This document shows, in pieces, positions 14,669 through 23,101 of a DNA stretch of 27,897 bases (position 1 is the first letter of the stretch; every line of letters starts with the position of its first letter). The stretch covers positions 1 through 27,897 of the forward strand of contig JADGQH010000005.1 in NCBI GenBank assembly GCA_017881985.1, in the 5' to 3' direction. The notes under the pieces were generated by a model. That model was not told the origin of the DNA. It was given only the letters and a program-made list of their open reading frames with translations, and did not search any database. A program made the position numbers and the translations under genes. Source of the DNA: Chloroflexota bacterium. Lineage in GTDB: Bacteria > Chloroflexota > Limnocylindria > Limnocylindrales > CSP1-4.

Positions 14669-15943
14669 CTACGCGCTCGACGAAGTCGCCCCGGCCTCTG
14701 TCGGGACGCTGCCCGGGGCTGGGTAGCGCCGCTCCACGTACTCCTCGAGCAGCCCGATGAAGCGGGCCACGATGTCGTCGCCGCGGTATGTCGCGTAGAG
14801 CTTCCCATCGACGAAGACCGGCGCCACGGGCTCCTCGAAGGTGCCGGGGAGGCTGATCCCGATGTCGGCGTGCTTGCTCTCGCCGGGCCCGTTGACCACG
14901 CAGCCCATCACGGCAACCCGAAGCTCCTCGACGCCGGGGTGGAGCTCCCGCCAGGCCGGCATGCGCTCTTTGAGATGCACCGCGATGTCGCGTGCCATCT
15001 CCTGGAAGAAGACCGACGTCGTGCGCCCGCAGCCGGGGCAGGCGCTCACCTGGGGCATGAAGCTGCGCAGGCCGAGCGACTGCAGGACCTGCTGGGCGAC
15101 CTCCACCTCGAGCTCGCGGCCCGCGCCGGGCTCTGGCGTCAGGGAGACCCGGATCGTGTCGCCGATCCCCTCGGAGAGGAGGACACTCAGGCCCGCCGTC
15201 GAGGCGACGATCCCCTTCATGCCCATGCCGGCCTCGGTGAGGCCGAGATGGAGCGGGTAGTCGCACTGCGCCGCGAGCCGCCGGTAGACGTCCACGAGGT
15301 CGCGCACGCCCGACACCTTCGCGCTCACGATGATCCGGTCGTGGCCCAGCCCGGTCTCCTCGGCCAGCTCGGCGGAGCGGAGGGCCGAGGCCAGCATGGC
15401 GTCGATCATCACGTCCCGGCTGTCACGCGGCGCGGCGAGGGCCGCGTTCGCCTCCATCATCGCCGTCAGGAGGGCCGGGTCCAGCGAGCCCCAGTTGACG
15501 CCGATCCGGACGGGCCGGTCGTGCTCGATGGCGACCCGCACGATCGTCTGGAAGTTGTCGTCGTGTCGCTTCGCGCCGACGTTGCCGGGGTTGATCCGGT
15601 ACTTCGCCAGGGCTCGGGCAGCCTCCGGATATTCCACGAGGAGTTGGTGCCCGTTGTAGTGGAAGTCGCCGACGATCGGCGTCTCGAAGCCGAGGTCGCG
15701 GACCTTGCGCACCATCTCGGGCACCGCGGCCGCGGCCGCCTCGGTGTTGACGGTCACCCGGACGAGCTGCGACCCGGCCGCTGCCAGCCGGACGACCTGG
15801 AGCGCGGTCGCATCGGCGTCCGCCGTGTCCGTGTTCGTCATGGACTGGACGACCACCGGGTGGGCGCTTCCGACGAGCACGCCACCCACGTCGACCGACG
15901 GCGTGGGTCGCCGGGGCGGGCGCAACGCGTCCGCGCCGGTCAC
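14669..15943 (-). CDS. ispG: (E)-4-hydroxy-3-methylbut-2-enyl-diphosphate synthase
   Basis: A 424-residue [4Fe-4S] enzyme that converts MEcPP to HMBPP in the MEP isoprenoid pathway. The iron-sulfur ligands are C302 and C305 (ACPGCGRT), C348 (VMGCVVNGPGE) and E355, with the same local spacing as the E. coli enzyme. The TIM-barrel start shows VQSMTNTDTADADAT and the core reads YRINPGNVG and TEAGMGMKG. GTG at 15943 overlaps the rseP stop (GTGA); further upstream open frame is a shadow over rseP. It closes the operon that also encodes Dxr, UppS and CdsA, so precursor and lipid-carrier synthesis are transcribed together. Confidence 0.97.
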   Translation of the reverse strand: MTGADALRPPRRPTPSVDVGGVLVGSAHPVVVQSMTNTDTADADATALQVVRLAAAGSQLVRVTVNTEAAAAAVPEMVRKVRDLGFETPIVGDFHYNGHQLLVEYPEAARALAKYRINPGNVGAKRHDDNFQTIVRVAIEHDRPVRIGVNWGSLDPALLTAMMEANAALAAPRDSRDVMIDAMLASALRSAELAEETGLGHDRIIVSAKVSGVRDLVDVYRRLAAQCDYPLHLGLTEAGMGMKGIVASTAGLSVLLSEGIGDTIRVSLTPEPGAGRELEVEVAQQVLQSLGLRSFMPQVSACPGCGRTTSVFFQEMARDIAVHLKERMPAWRELHPGVEELRVAVMGCVVNGPGESKHADIGISLPGTFEEPVAPVFVDGKLYATYRGDDIVARFIGLLEEYVERRYPAPGSVPTEAGATSSSA

Positions 15944-17094
15944 GGCGTCCCGCCGCCGACCTGCCGGACGATGTCGAAGTACGTGATCCAGATCAGGAAG
16001 CCGAACAGGAAGACGAATCCGACCAGGTACGTCAGGCGCTCCGCGGAGATGGCCGTCTGTGACGAGATGCCCCGGCCGCGCACCCCGGCCCGACGCATGA
16101 TCGCGGCGCCGCGCCCCAGGAATGCCTTGAGCAGGAGCACGAAGATGCGGCCGCCGTCGAGCGGCGGGAAGGGCAGGATGTTGACCAGGGCCAGGTTCGC
16201 CGAGAGCAGCCCGGCCAGGTAGAGGGTGAAGATCGGCCCCAGCTGCCAGAACACGTCGCCGACCTGGACCGCGATCCCGACCGGGCCGGTGACCGGCGGC
16301 GCCTGCGTCGGATTCGACGCGACGGACGAGACGAGCGAGGCGAGGCCGTCGATGATCAGCCGGAACGCGCTGACCGTCCAGGTCGCGCCGGCGCCGATCG
16401 CGGTCACCGGGTCGCGGCCGGCGTAGGCGCCGGAGAAGCTCAGGCCCGCCCCGCGGATCCCCAGCGCACCCTTGTCGGCGGCCTCGTCGGGGGGCCGGAG
16501 CGTGAGCGCCACGTCGCGGACCGCGCCGTCCGCGGCGCGCACCCGGAGCGTGACCGCCTGGCCCGCCCGGTCGCGGAGGGCGGCGATCGCCGCCTGCCCG
16601 GCCTGCGGGCTCGGCAGGAGATCGAACGTCGTCCCGTCGATGGCCAGGATCGTCTCGCCCGACCGCAGGCCCGCGAGGTCGGCCGGGGAGCCGGCGACGA
16701 CCTCGTTGAACGTGAGGCCGCCCTGTGGCGTGGCAAGCCAGGCGATCCCGGTGAAGATCACGAACGCGAGCAGGAGGTTCATGCCCACCCCGGCGAGCAG
16801 GACGACCAGCTTCTTCGGGAGGCTCGCGACCACGAACGATCGAGGGTCGTCCGAGTCCCCGTCCTCGCCCTCGAGCCGCACGAAGCCGCCGATCGGCAAC
16901 CAGTTGAGCGTATAGAGCGTCTCGCCACGGTCGCGGAGGACCTTCGCCCGGGGCGGGAACCCGATCCCGAACTCGTGGACGCGGATCCCGAAGAGGCGCG
17001 CCAGCACGAAGTGGCCGAGCTCGTGGATCACGACCAGCGAGCACAGGATGAAGACGAAGAGGAGGATCGTGATCGCCCCCTGGATGATCGCCAT
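15940..17094 (-). CDS. rseP: RIP/site-2 zinc metalloprotease (RseP/RasP family)
   Basis: A 384-residue membrane protease that cuts transmembrane segments of anti-sigma factors and signal-peptide remnants. HELGH in the first membrane helix gives zinc ligands H24 and H28 with catalytic E25. A PDZ domain lies around 125-205 (VVAGSPADLAGLRSGETILAIDG in two parts, GSPADLAGL and GETILAIDG), and the third zinc ligand is the Asp of ILPFPPLDGGR near residue 325. Four hydrophobic segments can be counted, the last near the C-terminus. TAGGAGGAG upstream joins the dxr stop codon to the Shine-Dalgarno, eight bases before the ATG at 17094. Its place between dxr and ispG is standard for this superoperon. 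Confidence 0.96.
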   Translation of the reverse strand: MAIIQGAITILLFVFILCSLVVIHELGHFVLARLFGIRVHEFGIGFPPRAKVLRDRGETLYTLNWLPIGGFVRLEGEDGDSDDPRSFVVASLPKKLVVLLAGVGMNLLLAFVIFTGIAWLATPQGGLTFNEVVAGSPADLAGLRSGETILAIDGTTFDLLPSPQAGQAAIAALRDRAGQAVTLRVRAADGAVRDVALTLRPPDEAADKGALGIRGAGLSFSGAYAGRDPVTAIGAGATWTVSAFRLIIDGLASLVSSVASNPTQAPPVTGPVGIAVQVGDVFWQLGPIFTLYLAGLLSANLALVNILPFPPLDGGRIFVLLLKAFLGRGAAIMRRAGVRGRGISSQTAISAERLTYLVGFVFLFGFLIWITYFDIVRQVGGGTP

Positions 17095-17102
17095 GGCTCC
17101 TC

Positions 17103-18332
17103 CTACACGGGTCGCCCGCCGGCGGTTCCCGGCGAGCTGAAGGCGGCGCGGACCTCGCGGTCGAGCGCCACGAGGTCATCGTACCCCGGCGCCTGCCCGG
17201 GACCCGTCCCGAAGCGGTCGACGGCCGCTTCGAGGAGGCGCGGAACCCCCGGAAAGTCGAGCGTTCCACCGAGGAAGCGCGCGACTGCCACCTCGTCGGC
17301 GGCGATCAAGGCCGCCGTGGCCCGGGACCCGAGCAGCCCCGCCTCGCGGGCGATCCGCAGGGCGGGGAACCTGGCCTCGTCGGGGGCGCGGAAGTCGAGC
17401 CGGGCCGTCGCAACGAGGTCCGGCCCGGCGGCCGGCGAGGGTCGACGCGACGGGTACGTGATCGCGTACTGGATCGGCAGCCGCATGTCCGGGGTTCCGA
17501 GCTGCGCCTTCATCGACCCATCGACAAAGCGGACGGCCGAGTGGACCACCGACTGCGGATGGATGACCACCTCGATGGCCGGATAGGCCATGCCGTAGAG
17601 CCAGTGTGCCTCGATCACCTCGAGGCCCTTGTTGGCGAGCGTCGCCGAGTCGATCGTGATCTTGGCCCCCATGCGCCACGTCGGGTGGCGGAGCGCCATC
17701 GCCGGCGTGATCCCGGGAAAGGCGTCGATCGGCGTGTCGAGGAACGGGCCGCCGGACGCCGTCAGCACGAGCGCCGCGACGCCCGACAACGCCTCGCCGA
17801 CCAGGCACTGCCAGATCGCGGAGTGCTCGGAATCGATCGGACGGAGCCAGCCGAGCGCGGTCGCGAGCGGGTCCCGCGGGTCGGTCGCGGCGCGCTCCGC
17901 GGCACGGGCGTGCGCCTCCGCCATGACGAGGTGACCGCCCGCGACGAGCGTCTCCTTGTTCGCGGTCGCGACCACCTTGCCGGCGCGCAGCGCTGCGAGG
18001 ACCGGCCGGAGGCTCACCATGCCGCCCGTCGCCACCACGACGAGGTCGACGTCATCGCGGGTCGCGAGCTCGACGAGCGCGTCCGGGCCGCCGACCCGGA
18101 GCGTCCCGGCCGGAAGGTCGAGCGGCGTCGCGTCCGCGAGCGCGACCGCCGCGGGCCGGTGCTCGCGGGCCTGCGATTCGAGGAGCGCCGCCTGCGAGCC
18201 GGTCGCGAGCGCGACCACGTGCCAGTCCGCGGCGAGCCCGGCGAGGACGTCCAGCGCCTGCTTCCCGATTGAGCCGCCCGAACCGAGCAGCGCGACCCCG
18301 CGCGGCCGGTCAGGCGGCGACGAGGACGACAT
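17103..18332 (-). CDS. dxr: 1-deoxy-D-xylulose 5-phosphate reductoisomerase
   Basis: A 409-residue enzyme that converts DXP to MEP with NADPH, the first committed step of the MEP pathway. The dinucleotide loop reads GSGGSIG (17-23) where most family members have GSTGSIG. The rest is canonical: ANKETLVAGG, PIDSEHSAIWQCL (metal and substrate ligands), LTASGGPF, the flexible-loop region HPTWRMGAKITIDSATLANK, and HPQSVVHSAVRFVDGSMKAQ. ATG at 18332 overlaps the cdsA 3' end by 23 bases, and the Ser-rich start has no clear Shine-Dalgarno, so coupled translation is likely. Confidence 0.96.
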   Translation of the reverse strand: MSSSSPPDRPRGVALLGSGGSIGKQALDVLAGLAADWHVVALATGSQAALLESQAREHRPAAVALADATPLDLPAGTLRVGGPDALVELATRDDVDLVVVATGGMVSLRPVLAALRAGKVVATANKETLVAGGHLVMAEAHARAAERAATDPRDPLATALGWLRPIDSEHSAIWQCLVGEALSGVAALVLTASGGPFLDTPIDAFPGITPAMALRHPTWRMGAKITIDSATLANKGLEVIEAHWLYGMAYPAIEVVIHPQSVVHSAVRFVDGSMKAQLGTPDMRLPIQYAITYPSRRPSPAAGPDLVATARLDFRAPDEARFPALRIAREAGLLGSRATAALIAADEVAVARFLGGTLDFPGVPRLLEAAVDRFGTGPGQAPGYDDLVALDREVRAAFSSPGTAGGRPV

Positions 18333-19188
18333 ACGCCACGAGGACGGGCGCTGCGAAGAGGAACGAATCGACCCGGTCCAGGATCCCCCCGTGGCCGGGG
18401 ATCGCGCTCCCAGAGTCCTTCGCGCCCGCGGCGCGCTTGAGCAGGCTCTCGGCGAGGTCCCCCGCCTGGGCCGCGGCGCCAAGGAGCGGCCCGAGGACCA
18501 GGGCCTCGAGCGGCGATCGGCCGCTGATCGCGAGCACGCAGCCCACCCCGACCGTCGCCACGACGAGCCCGCCGAGCACACCCTCCAACGTCTTCTTCGG
18601 CGAGATCCAGGCCATGAACGGGCGGCGTCCGATCGCCCGTCCCACGAGGTATGCGCCGGTGTCGAAGCTCCACACGCCGGCGAGCAGGATCAGCACCCAG
18701 CGCCGCTCCGGCCAGAAGACCCGGTCGAACGACGCGGGATCCGTCCACTGGGTGGTGAGGGTCGCGAGCGCGCCGAGGAGGCCGACGTAGAGGGCGCCGA
18801 AGAGCGTGGCCGACCACGCGCTGAAGCCCGCGGACGCATCGCGGCGGGCGAACGCCGCAACTGCCAGCCCGATGGCAACCACGCCCACCAGCGCGACGCC
18901 GTCCAGGGCGGCAAGACGTCCCGCCACGTCGAGGGCCGCAGCGGGACGGCCCAGCAGGTTGCTGCCGAGGCCCGCCGGGATGGCAGCCGCGCCCACGAGC
19001 ACGGCCGCGCCTACGACGACGCCTCGGTGGATGACCGGCTGCCCCGCGAGGGGCAGCAGGCGCTCGGCCTCGCGCCCGGCCGCGATCGCGAGGAGCACGG
19101 CCAGGATCCCGATCCCGATCCCGCCGGCGGCGAGCGCCACGATGACGACGGGGACGATGACGAGCGCGCTGGTGGTCCGCTCGCGCAC
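18310..19188 (-). CDS. cdsA: Phosphatidate cytidylyltransferase
   Basis: A 292-residue integral membrane enzyme that makes CDP-diacylglycerol from phosphatidic acid and CTP, the branch point of phospholipid synthesis. About seven hydrophobic segments are visible, starting at residue 8. The C-terminal signature is present: SLLKRAAGAKDSGSAIPGHG followed by GILDRVDS, with the KR...KD...HGG...DR.D residues used for metal and substrate binding. The conserved FDTGAYLVGR and SPKKTLEG segments precede it. GTG at 19188 is ten bases after uppS. Confidence 0.95.
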   Translation of the reverse strand: MRERTTSALVIVPVVIVALAAGGIGIGILAVLLAIAAGREAERLLPLAGQPVIHRGVVVGAAVLVGAAAIPAGLGSNLLGRPAAALDVAGRLAALDGVALVGVVAIGLAVAAFARRDASAGFSAWSATLFGALYVGLLGALATLTTQWTDPASFDRVFWPERRWVLILLAGVWSFDTGAYLVGRAIGRRPFMAWISPKKTLEGVLGGLVVATVGVGCVLAISGRSPLEALVLGPLLGAAAQAGDLAESLLKRAAGAKDSGSAIPGHGGILDRVDSFLFAAPVLVAYVVLVAA

Positions 19189-19198
19189 GGCGTGTCGG

Positions 19199-19975
19199 TC
19201 AGCGCCCGAACCGGCGCCCGCGCCGCGCGAACTCCTCGAGCGCCGTGTCGAATGCCTCGGCGTCGAAGTCCGGCCAGAGCGCCGGGCAGGAATGGAACTC
19301 CGCGTACGCCGACTGCCAGATCAGGAAGTTGGACAGGCGCTGCTCGCCGCCCGTCCGGATGACGAGGTCGGGATCGGGCAGCCCGGCCGTGTAGAGATGC
19401 GCCTCCACGGTGGCCTCGTCGATCTGGTCGGCCGGCGTGCCGGCGTCGACGATGGCCCGGATCGCGTCCACGATCTCGGTCCGGCCGGCGTAGTTGAAGG
19501 CAATGTTGAGGATCAGGCGCGTGCCGTCCTCGGTCGCCGCGAGCGCCTCCGTGATCGAGCCGCGGATGTCGGCGGGCACCTCGGCGAGACGCCCCGAGAC
19601 GCGCACGCGGACCCCCTGCCGGACGAGCTCCGGCGTCTCCGCGCGGATCGCCTGGTCGAGCAGCGAGAAGAGGCCGGCCACCTCGTCGTCGGAGCGCGCC
19701 CAGTTCTCGCGGCTGAACGCGTAGAGCGACAGCACGGCGATGCCGCGCCGGATCGCGTGCTCCACGAGCCAGCGGATCTTGTCGACCCCGGCGGCGTGTC
19801 CCTCGAGCTCGGCCACGCCGTGGGCGCGGGCCCAGCGGCGATTGCCGTCCATGATGATCGCCACGTGGACGGGCCGCGGACCGGCCTCGGGCGAGCTGTC
19901 TGCTCCGCCGGAAAGCGGCTCGTCGTGAGCGGCGCGCCGCGCGTCCGTGGGACGGGCGACCTGGGCGCGGCTCAC
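19199..19975 (-). CDS. uppS: Isoprenyl (undecaprenyl) diphosphate synthase
   Basis: A 258-residue cis-prenyltransferase that builds the C55 lipid carrier for cell-wall synthesis. The first motif IIMDGNRRWARAHG holds the catalytic Asp D43. LEGHAAGVDK, LYAFSRENWARSDDEV, FNYAGRTEIVDA and RTGGEQRLSNFLIWQSAYAE are the other family motifs. About 35 extra N-terminal residues, polar and Ala-rich, precede the core. GTG at 19975 directly follows the frr stop codon with no gap. A choice of product length cannot be made from sequence; undecaprenyl is likely because it is the only copy here and lies in the envelope operon. Confidence 0.95.
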   Translation of the reverse strand: MSRAQVARPTDARRAAHDEPLSGGADSSPEAGPRPVHVAIIMDGNRRWARAHGVAELEGHAAGVDKIRWLVEHAIRRGIAVLSLYAFSRENWARSDDEVAGLFSLLDQAIRAETPELVRQGVRVRVSGRLAEVPADIRGSITEALAATEDGTRLILNIAFNYAGRTEIVDAIRAIVDAGTPADQIDEATVEAHLYTAGLPDPDLVIRTGGEQRLSNFLIWQSAYAEFHSCPALWPDFDAEAFDTALEEFARRGRRFGR

Positions 19976-20533
19976 CTAGACCTCGAGGACCTCGCGCTCC
20001 TTGGCCCCGCCCACCTTGTCGACCTCGGCGATCTGGCGATCGGTCACCTTCTGGAGCACGTCCAGCTCCCGGTGCGCCTCGTCCGTGCCCAGGTCTCCGT
20101 CGCGCTCTTCCTTCTTGATCGCGTCGGCTGCCTCGCGGCGCAGGTTCCGGATCTCGACCCGGGCCTCCTCCATCCGGCGATGGACGACCTTCACGATGTC
20201 CTTTCGGCGCTCCTCGGTCAGCTGCGGGATGTTGAGCCGGACCGCCGTCCCGTCGACGTTCGGGGTCAGGCCGACGTCGCTCTTGAGGATCGCCTTCTCG
20301 ATCGCCCCCAGGACGCTCCGGTCCCAGGGCTGGATCACGATCTGGTGCGGCTCGGGCACGCTGATCCCGGCAAGCTGGTTGAGGGGAGTCGCCGCGCCGT
20401 AATACTCGACGAGGATCCGCTCCACGAGCGCGGTCGAAGCCCGGCCGGTGCGGATCCCCTGCAGGTCCCGCTCCAGGATCTCGACGGCCCGCGTCATCTT
20501 CGGCTCGATGGTCCCGATGACCTGGCTGCTCAT
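19976..20533 (-). CDS. frr: Ribosome recycling factor
   Basis: A 185-residue protein, the standard RRF length, which splits post-termination ribosomes with EF-G. The N-terminal helix carries LQGIRTGRAST, then YYGAATPLNQLAGISVPEP and VIQPWD, and the long C-terminal helices RLNIPQLTEERRKDIVKVV and VRLN-type loops match the family. The ATG overlaps the pyrH stop as ATGA, so the pair is translationally coupled. The order pyrH-frr is conserved in nearly all bacteria. Confidence 0.98.
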   Translation of the reverse strand: MSSQVIGTIEPKMTRAVEILERDLQGIRTGRASTALVERILVEYYGAATPLNQLAGISVPEPHQIVIQPWDRSVLGAIEKAILKSDVGLTPNVDGTAVRLNIPQLTEERRKDIVKVVHRRMEEARVEIRNLRREAADAIKKEERDGDLGTDEAHRELDVLQKVTDRQIAEVDKVGGAKEREVLEV

Positions 20534-21318
20534 GCGGGGGTACCTCCGGAGATGCGGGTCCCGATCTGCTCCCCCATTGCGGCCCGGCGCACGTTGTCGG
20601 GCCGGTTCAGGTCGAAGACGATGATCGGAAGATCATTCTCCATGCACAGCGAGACAGCCGTGGCGTCGAGCACCGCGAGCCGATCGGTCAGGACGTCCCC
20701 GAACGTGAGCTCCGTGAAGCGGCGGGCGTCCGGGTGGGTCAGCGGGTCGGCCTCGTAGACGCCGTCGACGCGCGTCGCCTTGAGCAGGACGGAGGCGCCG
20801 ATCTCCACGGCCCGCAGGGCGGCGGCGGTGTCCGTCGTGAAGTACGGGTTGCCGGTGCCCGCCACGAAGATCGCGACGCGGCCCTTCTCGAGATGGCGAA
20901 TGGCGCGGCGCCGGATGTACGGCTCGGCCACCTCGTTCATGGCGATCGCGGTCATGACGCGCGTCGGGACCCCTACGCGCTCCAGCGCGTCCTGGAGGGC
21001 CAGGCCGTTCATGACCGTGGCCAGCATCCCGATGTAGTCCCCGGTGGCCCGGTCCATCCCGCGGGCGGCGGCCGCCATGCCACGGAAGATGTTGCCGCCC
21101 CCGACCACGATGCCGACCTGGACACCTGCCGACCGGGCGGCCCCGATCTGGCCGGCAATGAACGCGCAGAAGGCCGGATCGACGCCGTACTGGCGATCGC
21201 CGAGCAGCGCCTCGCCGGAGATCTTGAGCAGGATCCGGCCGTAGCGAGGCGCCGACACGGCGCCGGACGTCGCCGACGCGGCGCCGGATGTCGCCGTCCC
21301 GGCTGCGGCCTCGCTCAC
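20530..21318 (-). CDS. pyrH: Uridylate kinase (UMP kinase)
   Basis: A 262-residue amino-acid-kinase-fold enzyme that phosphorylates UMP to UDP with ATP. The core starts at RILLKISGEAL and continues with VGIVVGGGNIFRG, DYIGMLATVMNGLALQDAL, and VFVAGTGNPYFTTDTAAALRA in two parts (FVAGTGNPYFTTDT), with VLLKATRVDGVY and the closing metal/UTP region. About 24 extra residues at the N-terminus include the heptad repeat TSGAASA-TSGAVSA. The GTG overlaps the tsf stop (GTGA). Activity depends on UTP and GTP in most bacteria. Confidence 0.97.
   Translation of the reverse strand: MSEAAAGTATSGAASATSGAVSAPRYGRILLKISGEALLGDRQYGVDPAFCAFIAGQIGAARSAGVQVGIVVGGGNIFRGMAAAARGMDRATGDYIGMLATVMNGLALQDALERVGVPTRVMTAIAMNEVAEPYIRRRAIRHLEKGRVAIFVAGTGNPYFTTDTAAALRAVEIGASVLLKATRVDGVYEADPLTHPDARRFTELTFGDVLTDRLAVLDATAVSLCMENDLPIIVFDLNRPDNVRRAAMGEQIGTRISGGTPA
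21251..21292. repeat. 21-bp tandem repeat in the pyrH N-terminal extension
   Basis: Two adjacent 21-bp copies (21251-21271 and 21272-21292) agree at 19 positions and encode TSGAASA/TSGAVSA in frame, ahead of the UMP kinase core. The length is a multiple of three, so copy-number change would not break the gene. Confidence 0.75.
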
Positions 21319-21914
21319 AGCTCCTCGCCGAGCGCGTAGCGGGAGAAGCGACGGACCCTGATGTTCTCGCCGATGTTTGCGATCGCCCCGGTCACGAGAT
21401 CGCGGACGGTCAGGTCGGTGTCACGGAAGGGCTGGTCCATCAGGCAGACCTCGGTGTACCACTTCTTGAGCTGGCCCTCGACGATCTGCGGCCGGATGTG
21501 CTCGGGCTTCTTCTGGGTCGCCTCGTCCGCAAGCAGGGCCGCCTTCCGCGCCTCCAGCTCGGCGGCGGGGATCCGGTCGACGTCCACCCAGGTCGGGGCG
21601 AGGCCGGCGACCTGGACCGCCAGGTCGTGGACGAGCTTCTGGAACTCGTCGGTCCGCGCAACGAAGTCCGTCTCGCAGTTGACCTCGATGATGACGCCGA
21701 CGCGACCGCCGGGATGGATGTAGCTCGAGACGAGGCCCTCGCGCGCCTCGCGCCCGGCCCGCTTCGCGGCGGCGGCGAGCCCCCGCTCGCGGAGCAGGGC
21801 GATGGCCTTGTCGAGGTCGCCATCCGACTCCTCGAGGGCACGCTTGCAGTCCATGAAACCGGCGCCGGTGCGCTCGCGCAGCTCCTTGACATCGCTCGCG
21901 GAGAAGTTCGCCAT
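21315..21914 (-). CDS. tsf: Elongation factor Ts, short form
   Basis: A 199-residue guanine-nucleotide exchange factor for EF-Tu. The N-terminal UBA-like domain reads VKELRERTGAGFMDCKRAL, and the core has the diagnostic NCETDFVART (TDFV at 82-85) that enters the EF-Tu nucleotide site. At 199 residues it matches the short EF-Ts of Thermus and some other phyla, not the 280-residue enterobacterial form. ATG at 21914 is 73 bases after rpsB, with AGGAG upstream (spacer of about 11). The stop overlaps pyrH. Confidence 0.97.
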   Translation of the reverse strand: MANFSASDVKELRERTGAGFMDCKRALEESDGDLDKAIALLRERGLAAAAKRAGREAREGLVSSYIHPGGRVGVIIEVNCETDFVARTDEFQKLVHDLAVQVAGLAPTWVDVDRIPAAELEARKAALLADEATQKKPEHIRPQIVEGQLKKWYTEVCLMDQPFRDTDLTVRDLVTGAIANIGENIRVRRFSRYALGEEL

Positions 21915-21941
21915 GGGTGAGTGCGTCTCCTGTCAGGTTCG

Positions 21942-21962
21942 GTCGGCCGGGCGCGTGCCGAC
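21942..21962. promoter_or_regulatory. Hairpin in the rpsB-tsf gap
   Basis: GTCGGC and GCCGAC pair (6 bp, nine-base loop) in the 73-base space between rpsB and tsf. No U tract follows. It may lower tsf expression relative to rpsB, as in organisms with an rpsB-tsf attenuator, or mean nothing. Confidence 0.3.
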
Positions 21963-21987
21963 GGCCGGGGCTGGGAAGTCGGTGTGT

Positions 21988-22893
21988 CTACTCGGCCGGG
22001 ATGGCCGGGTCGATCGCGGGCGAAGCGTCCGCCGGAGCGGCGATCACAGCTCCTGGCAGGAGCGCCTCCTCCTCGACGTCGGGCTCGAAGGTGAGGGCCC
22101 CGCCGGCCGCGAGCTGCGCGACGAGGTCGTCGGCGGATGCCATCTCGTCGGTCTCGAAGGCGGCGGCCATCTCGGGCTCCGGCTCCGGCTCGCGGTCGGT
22201 CCGGGCGGCCCGCTCGCGGCTTCCCTCGATGGCTGCATCGGCGATCAGCGAGCAGAGCAGGCGGATGGCGCGGATCGCGTCATCGTTGCCCGGGATGATG
22301 TAGTCCAGCTCATCCGGGTCGACGTTCGTGTCGCCGGTCCCGATGATCGGGATCTCGAGCTTGATGCACTCGGCGACCGCGATCCGCTCGCGTGCCGGGT
22401 CGATGATGAAGACCGCCCCGGGCAGGCGCCGCATCTTCCGGATCCCGCCGAGCGAGAGCTTCAGCTTGCGAAGCTCCTCGGAGAGGACCGCGGCTTCCTT
22501 CTTCGAGAGCCGGTCGAAGTCGCCGTTGATCTGGCGGGCCTCCAGCTGCTCGAGCAGGCCGAGGCGCTTCTTGATCGTCACGAAGTTCGTGAGCATGCCG
22601 CCGAGCCACCGGCTGGTGACGTAGGGCTGGCCCGCCCGCTCGGACTCCTGGATGATCGGCTCCTGGGCCTGCTTCTTCGTGCCGACGAAGAGGACCTGCT
22701 CGCCGCGGGCCGTCGTCTCGCGGATTGCGTCGAGGGCGAGGTCGAGGCGCTTGACCGTCTGGGCCAGGTCGATGATGTGGATCCCGTTGCGCTCCGCGAA
22801 GATGAACGGGCGCATCTTGGGATTCCAGCGGCGAGTCTGGTGGCCGAAGTGAACGCCGGCCTCGAGAAGCTGCCGCATGGAGACGGTGGGCAC
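21988..22893 (-). CDS. rpsB: 30S ribosomal protein S2 with acidic C-terminal tail
   Basis: A 301-residue protein. The first 225 or so residues are S2: MRQLLEAGVHFGHQTRRWNP, then FAERNGIHIIDLAQT, VGTKKQAQEPI, YVTSRWLGGMLTNF and the closing IPGNDDAIRAIRLL. The last 75 residues are an acidic, Ala/Glu/Pro-rich tail with no family match that I recognise. GTG at 22893 is the start because AGGAGGT is eight bases upstream and the N-terminus VPTVSMRQ fits the family (often MAVVSMK). It leads the long rpsB-to-ispG operon and has a leader of about 160 nt. Confidence 0.97.
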   Translation of the reverse strand: MPTVSMRQLLEAGVHFGHQTRRWNPKMRPFIFAERNGIHIIDLAQTVKRLDLALDAIRETTARGEQVLFVGTKKQAQEPIIQESERAGQPYVTSRWLGGMLTNFVTIKKRLGLLEQLEARQINGDFDRLSKKEAAVLSEELRKLKLSLGGIRKMRRLPGAVFIIDPARERIAVAECIKLEIPIIGTGDTNVDPDELDYIIPGNDDAIRAIRLLCSLIADAAIEGSRERAARTDREPEPEPEMAAAFETDEMASADDLVAQLAAGGALTFEPDVEEEALLPGAVIAAPADASPAIDPAIPAE

Positions 22894-23061
22894 GGGGTGG
22901 ACCTCCTGTTTCGGTTGTTCCTCCGCGGGCCCTGCCCCGGGACCGGGCGACGCTTCCGCGGCCCGGCACCGACCCGAAGCGTGGTCTGGCGCCGCGTGTG
23001 ATCTCGCCGGCCCGATTCTCGGCACGGCGGCAGGCAACCGGACGGTCCGGCGGCCGGGCGG
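22894..23061 (-). promoter_or_regulatory. rpsB 5' leader RNA, structured
   Basis: About 160 bases between the predicted transcript start and the rpsB GTG. The GC-rich RNA can form several stems, for example CCGGA-CCG-TCCGG near 23040-23052. The ribosome-binding site AGGAGGT is at its end. S2 represses its own operon in E. coli through a leader, so a binding fold here is plausible, but I cannot draw one with confidence. Confidence 0.4.
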
Positions 23062-23089
23062 AGTCTACCACAGGCCTCCGGCCGGTCAG
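23062..23089 (-). promoter_or_regulatory. Promoter ahead of rpsB
   Basis: The minus strand shows TGG-TAGACT (-10 at 23067-23062) with CTGACC 16 bases upstream (23089-23084), four of six to TTGACA. It lies just after the yraN stop. The flanking TAGACTCCG resembles the TATACTCCG of the nusA and rplS promoters. Confidence 0.5.
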
Positions 23090-23101
23090 GCGATCCCCGT
23101 G

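Noticed and set aside
13535..16222. An 895-codon plus-strand frame spanning nusA, the nusA leader and ispG
   Set aside because: It crosses a terminator and promoter of minus-strand genes and has no recognisable domain.
15944..17269. N-terminal extension of ispG across the whole of rseP
   Set aside because: The frame is merely open over rseP; the GTGA overlap at 15943 and family length fix the start.
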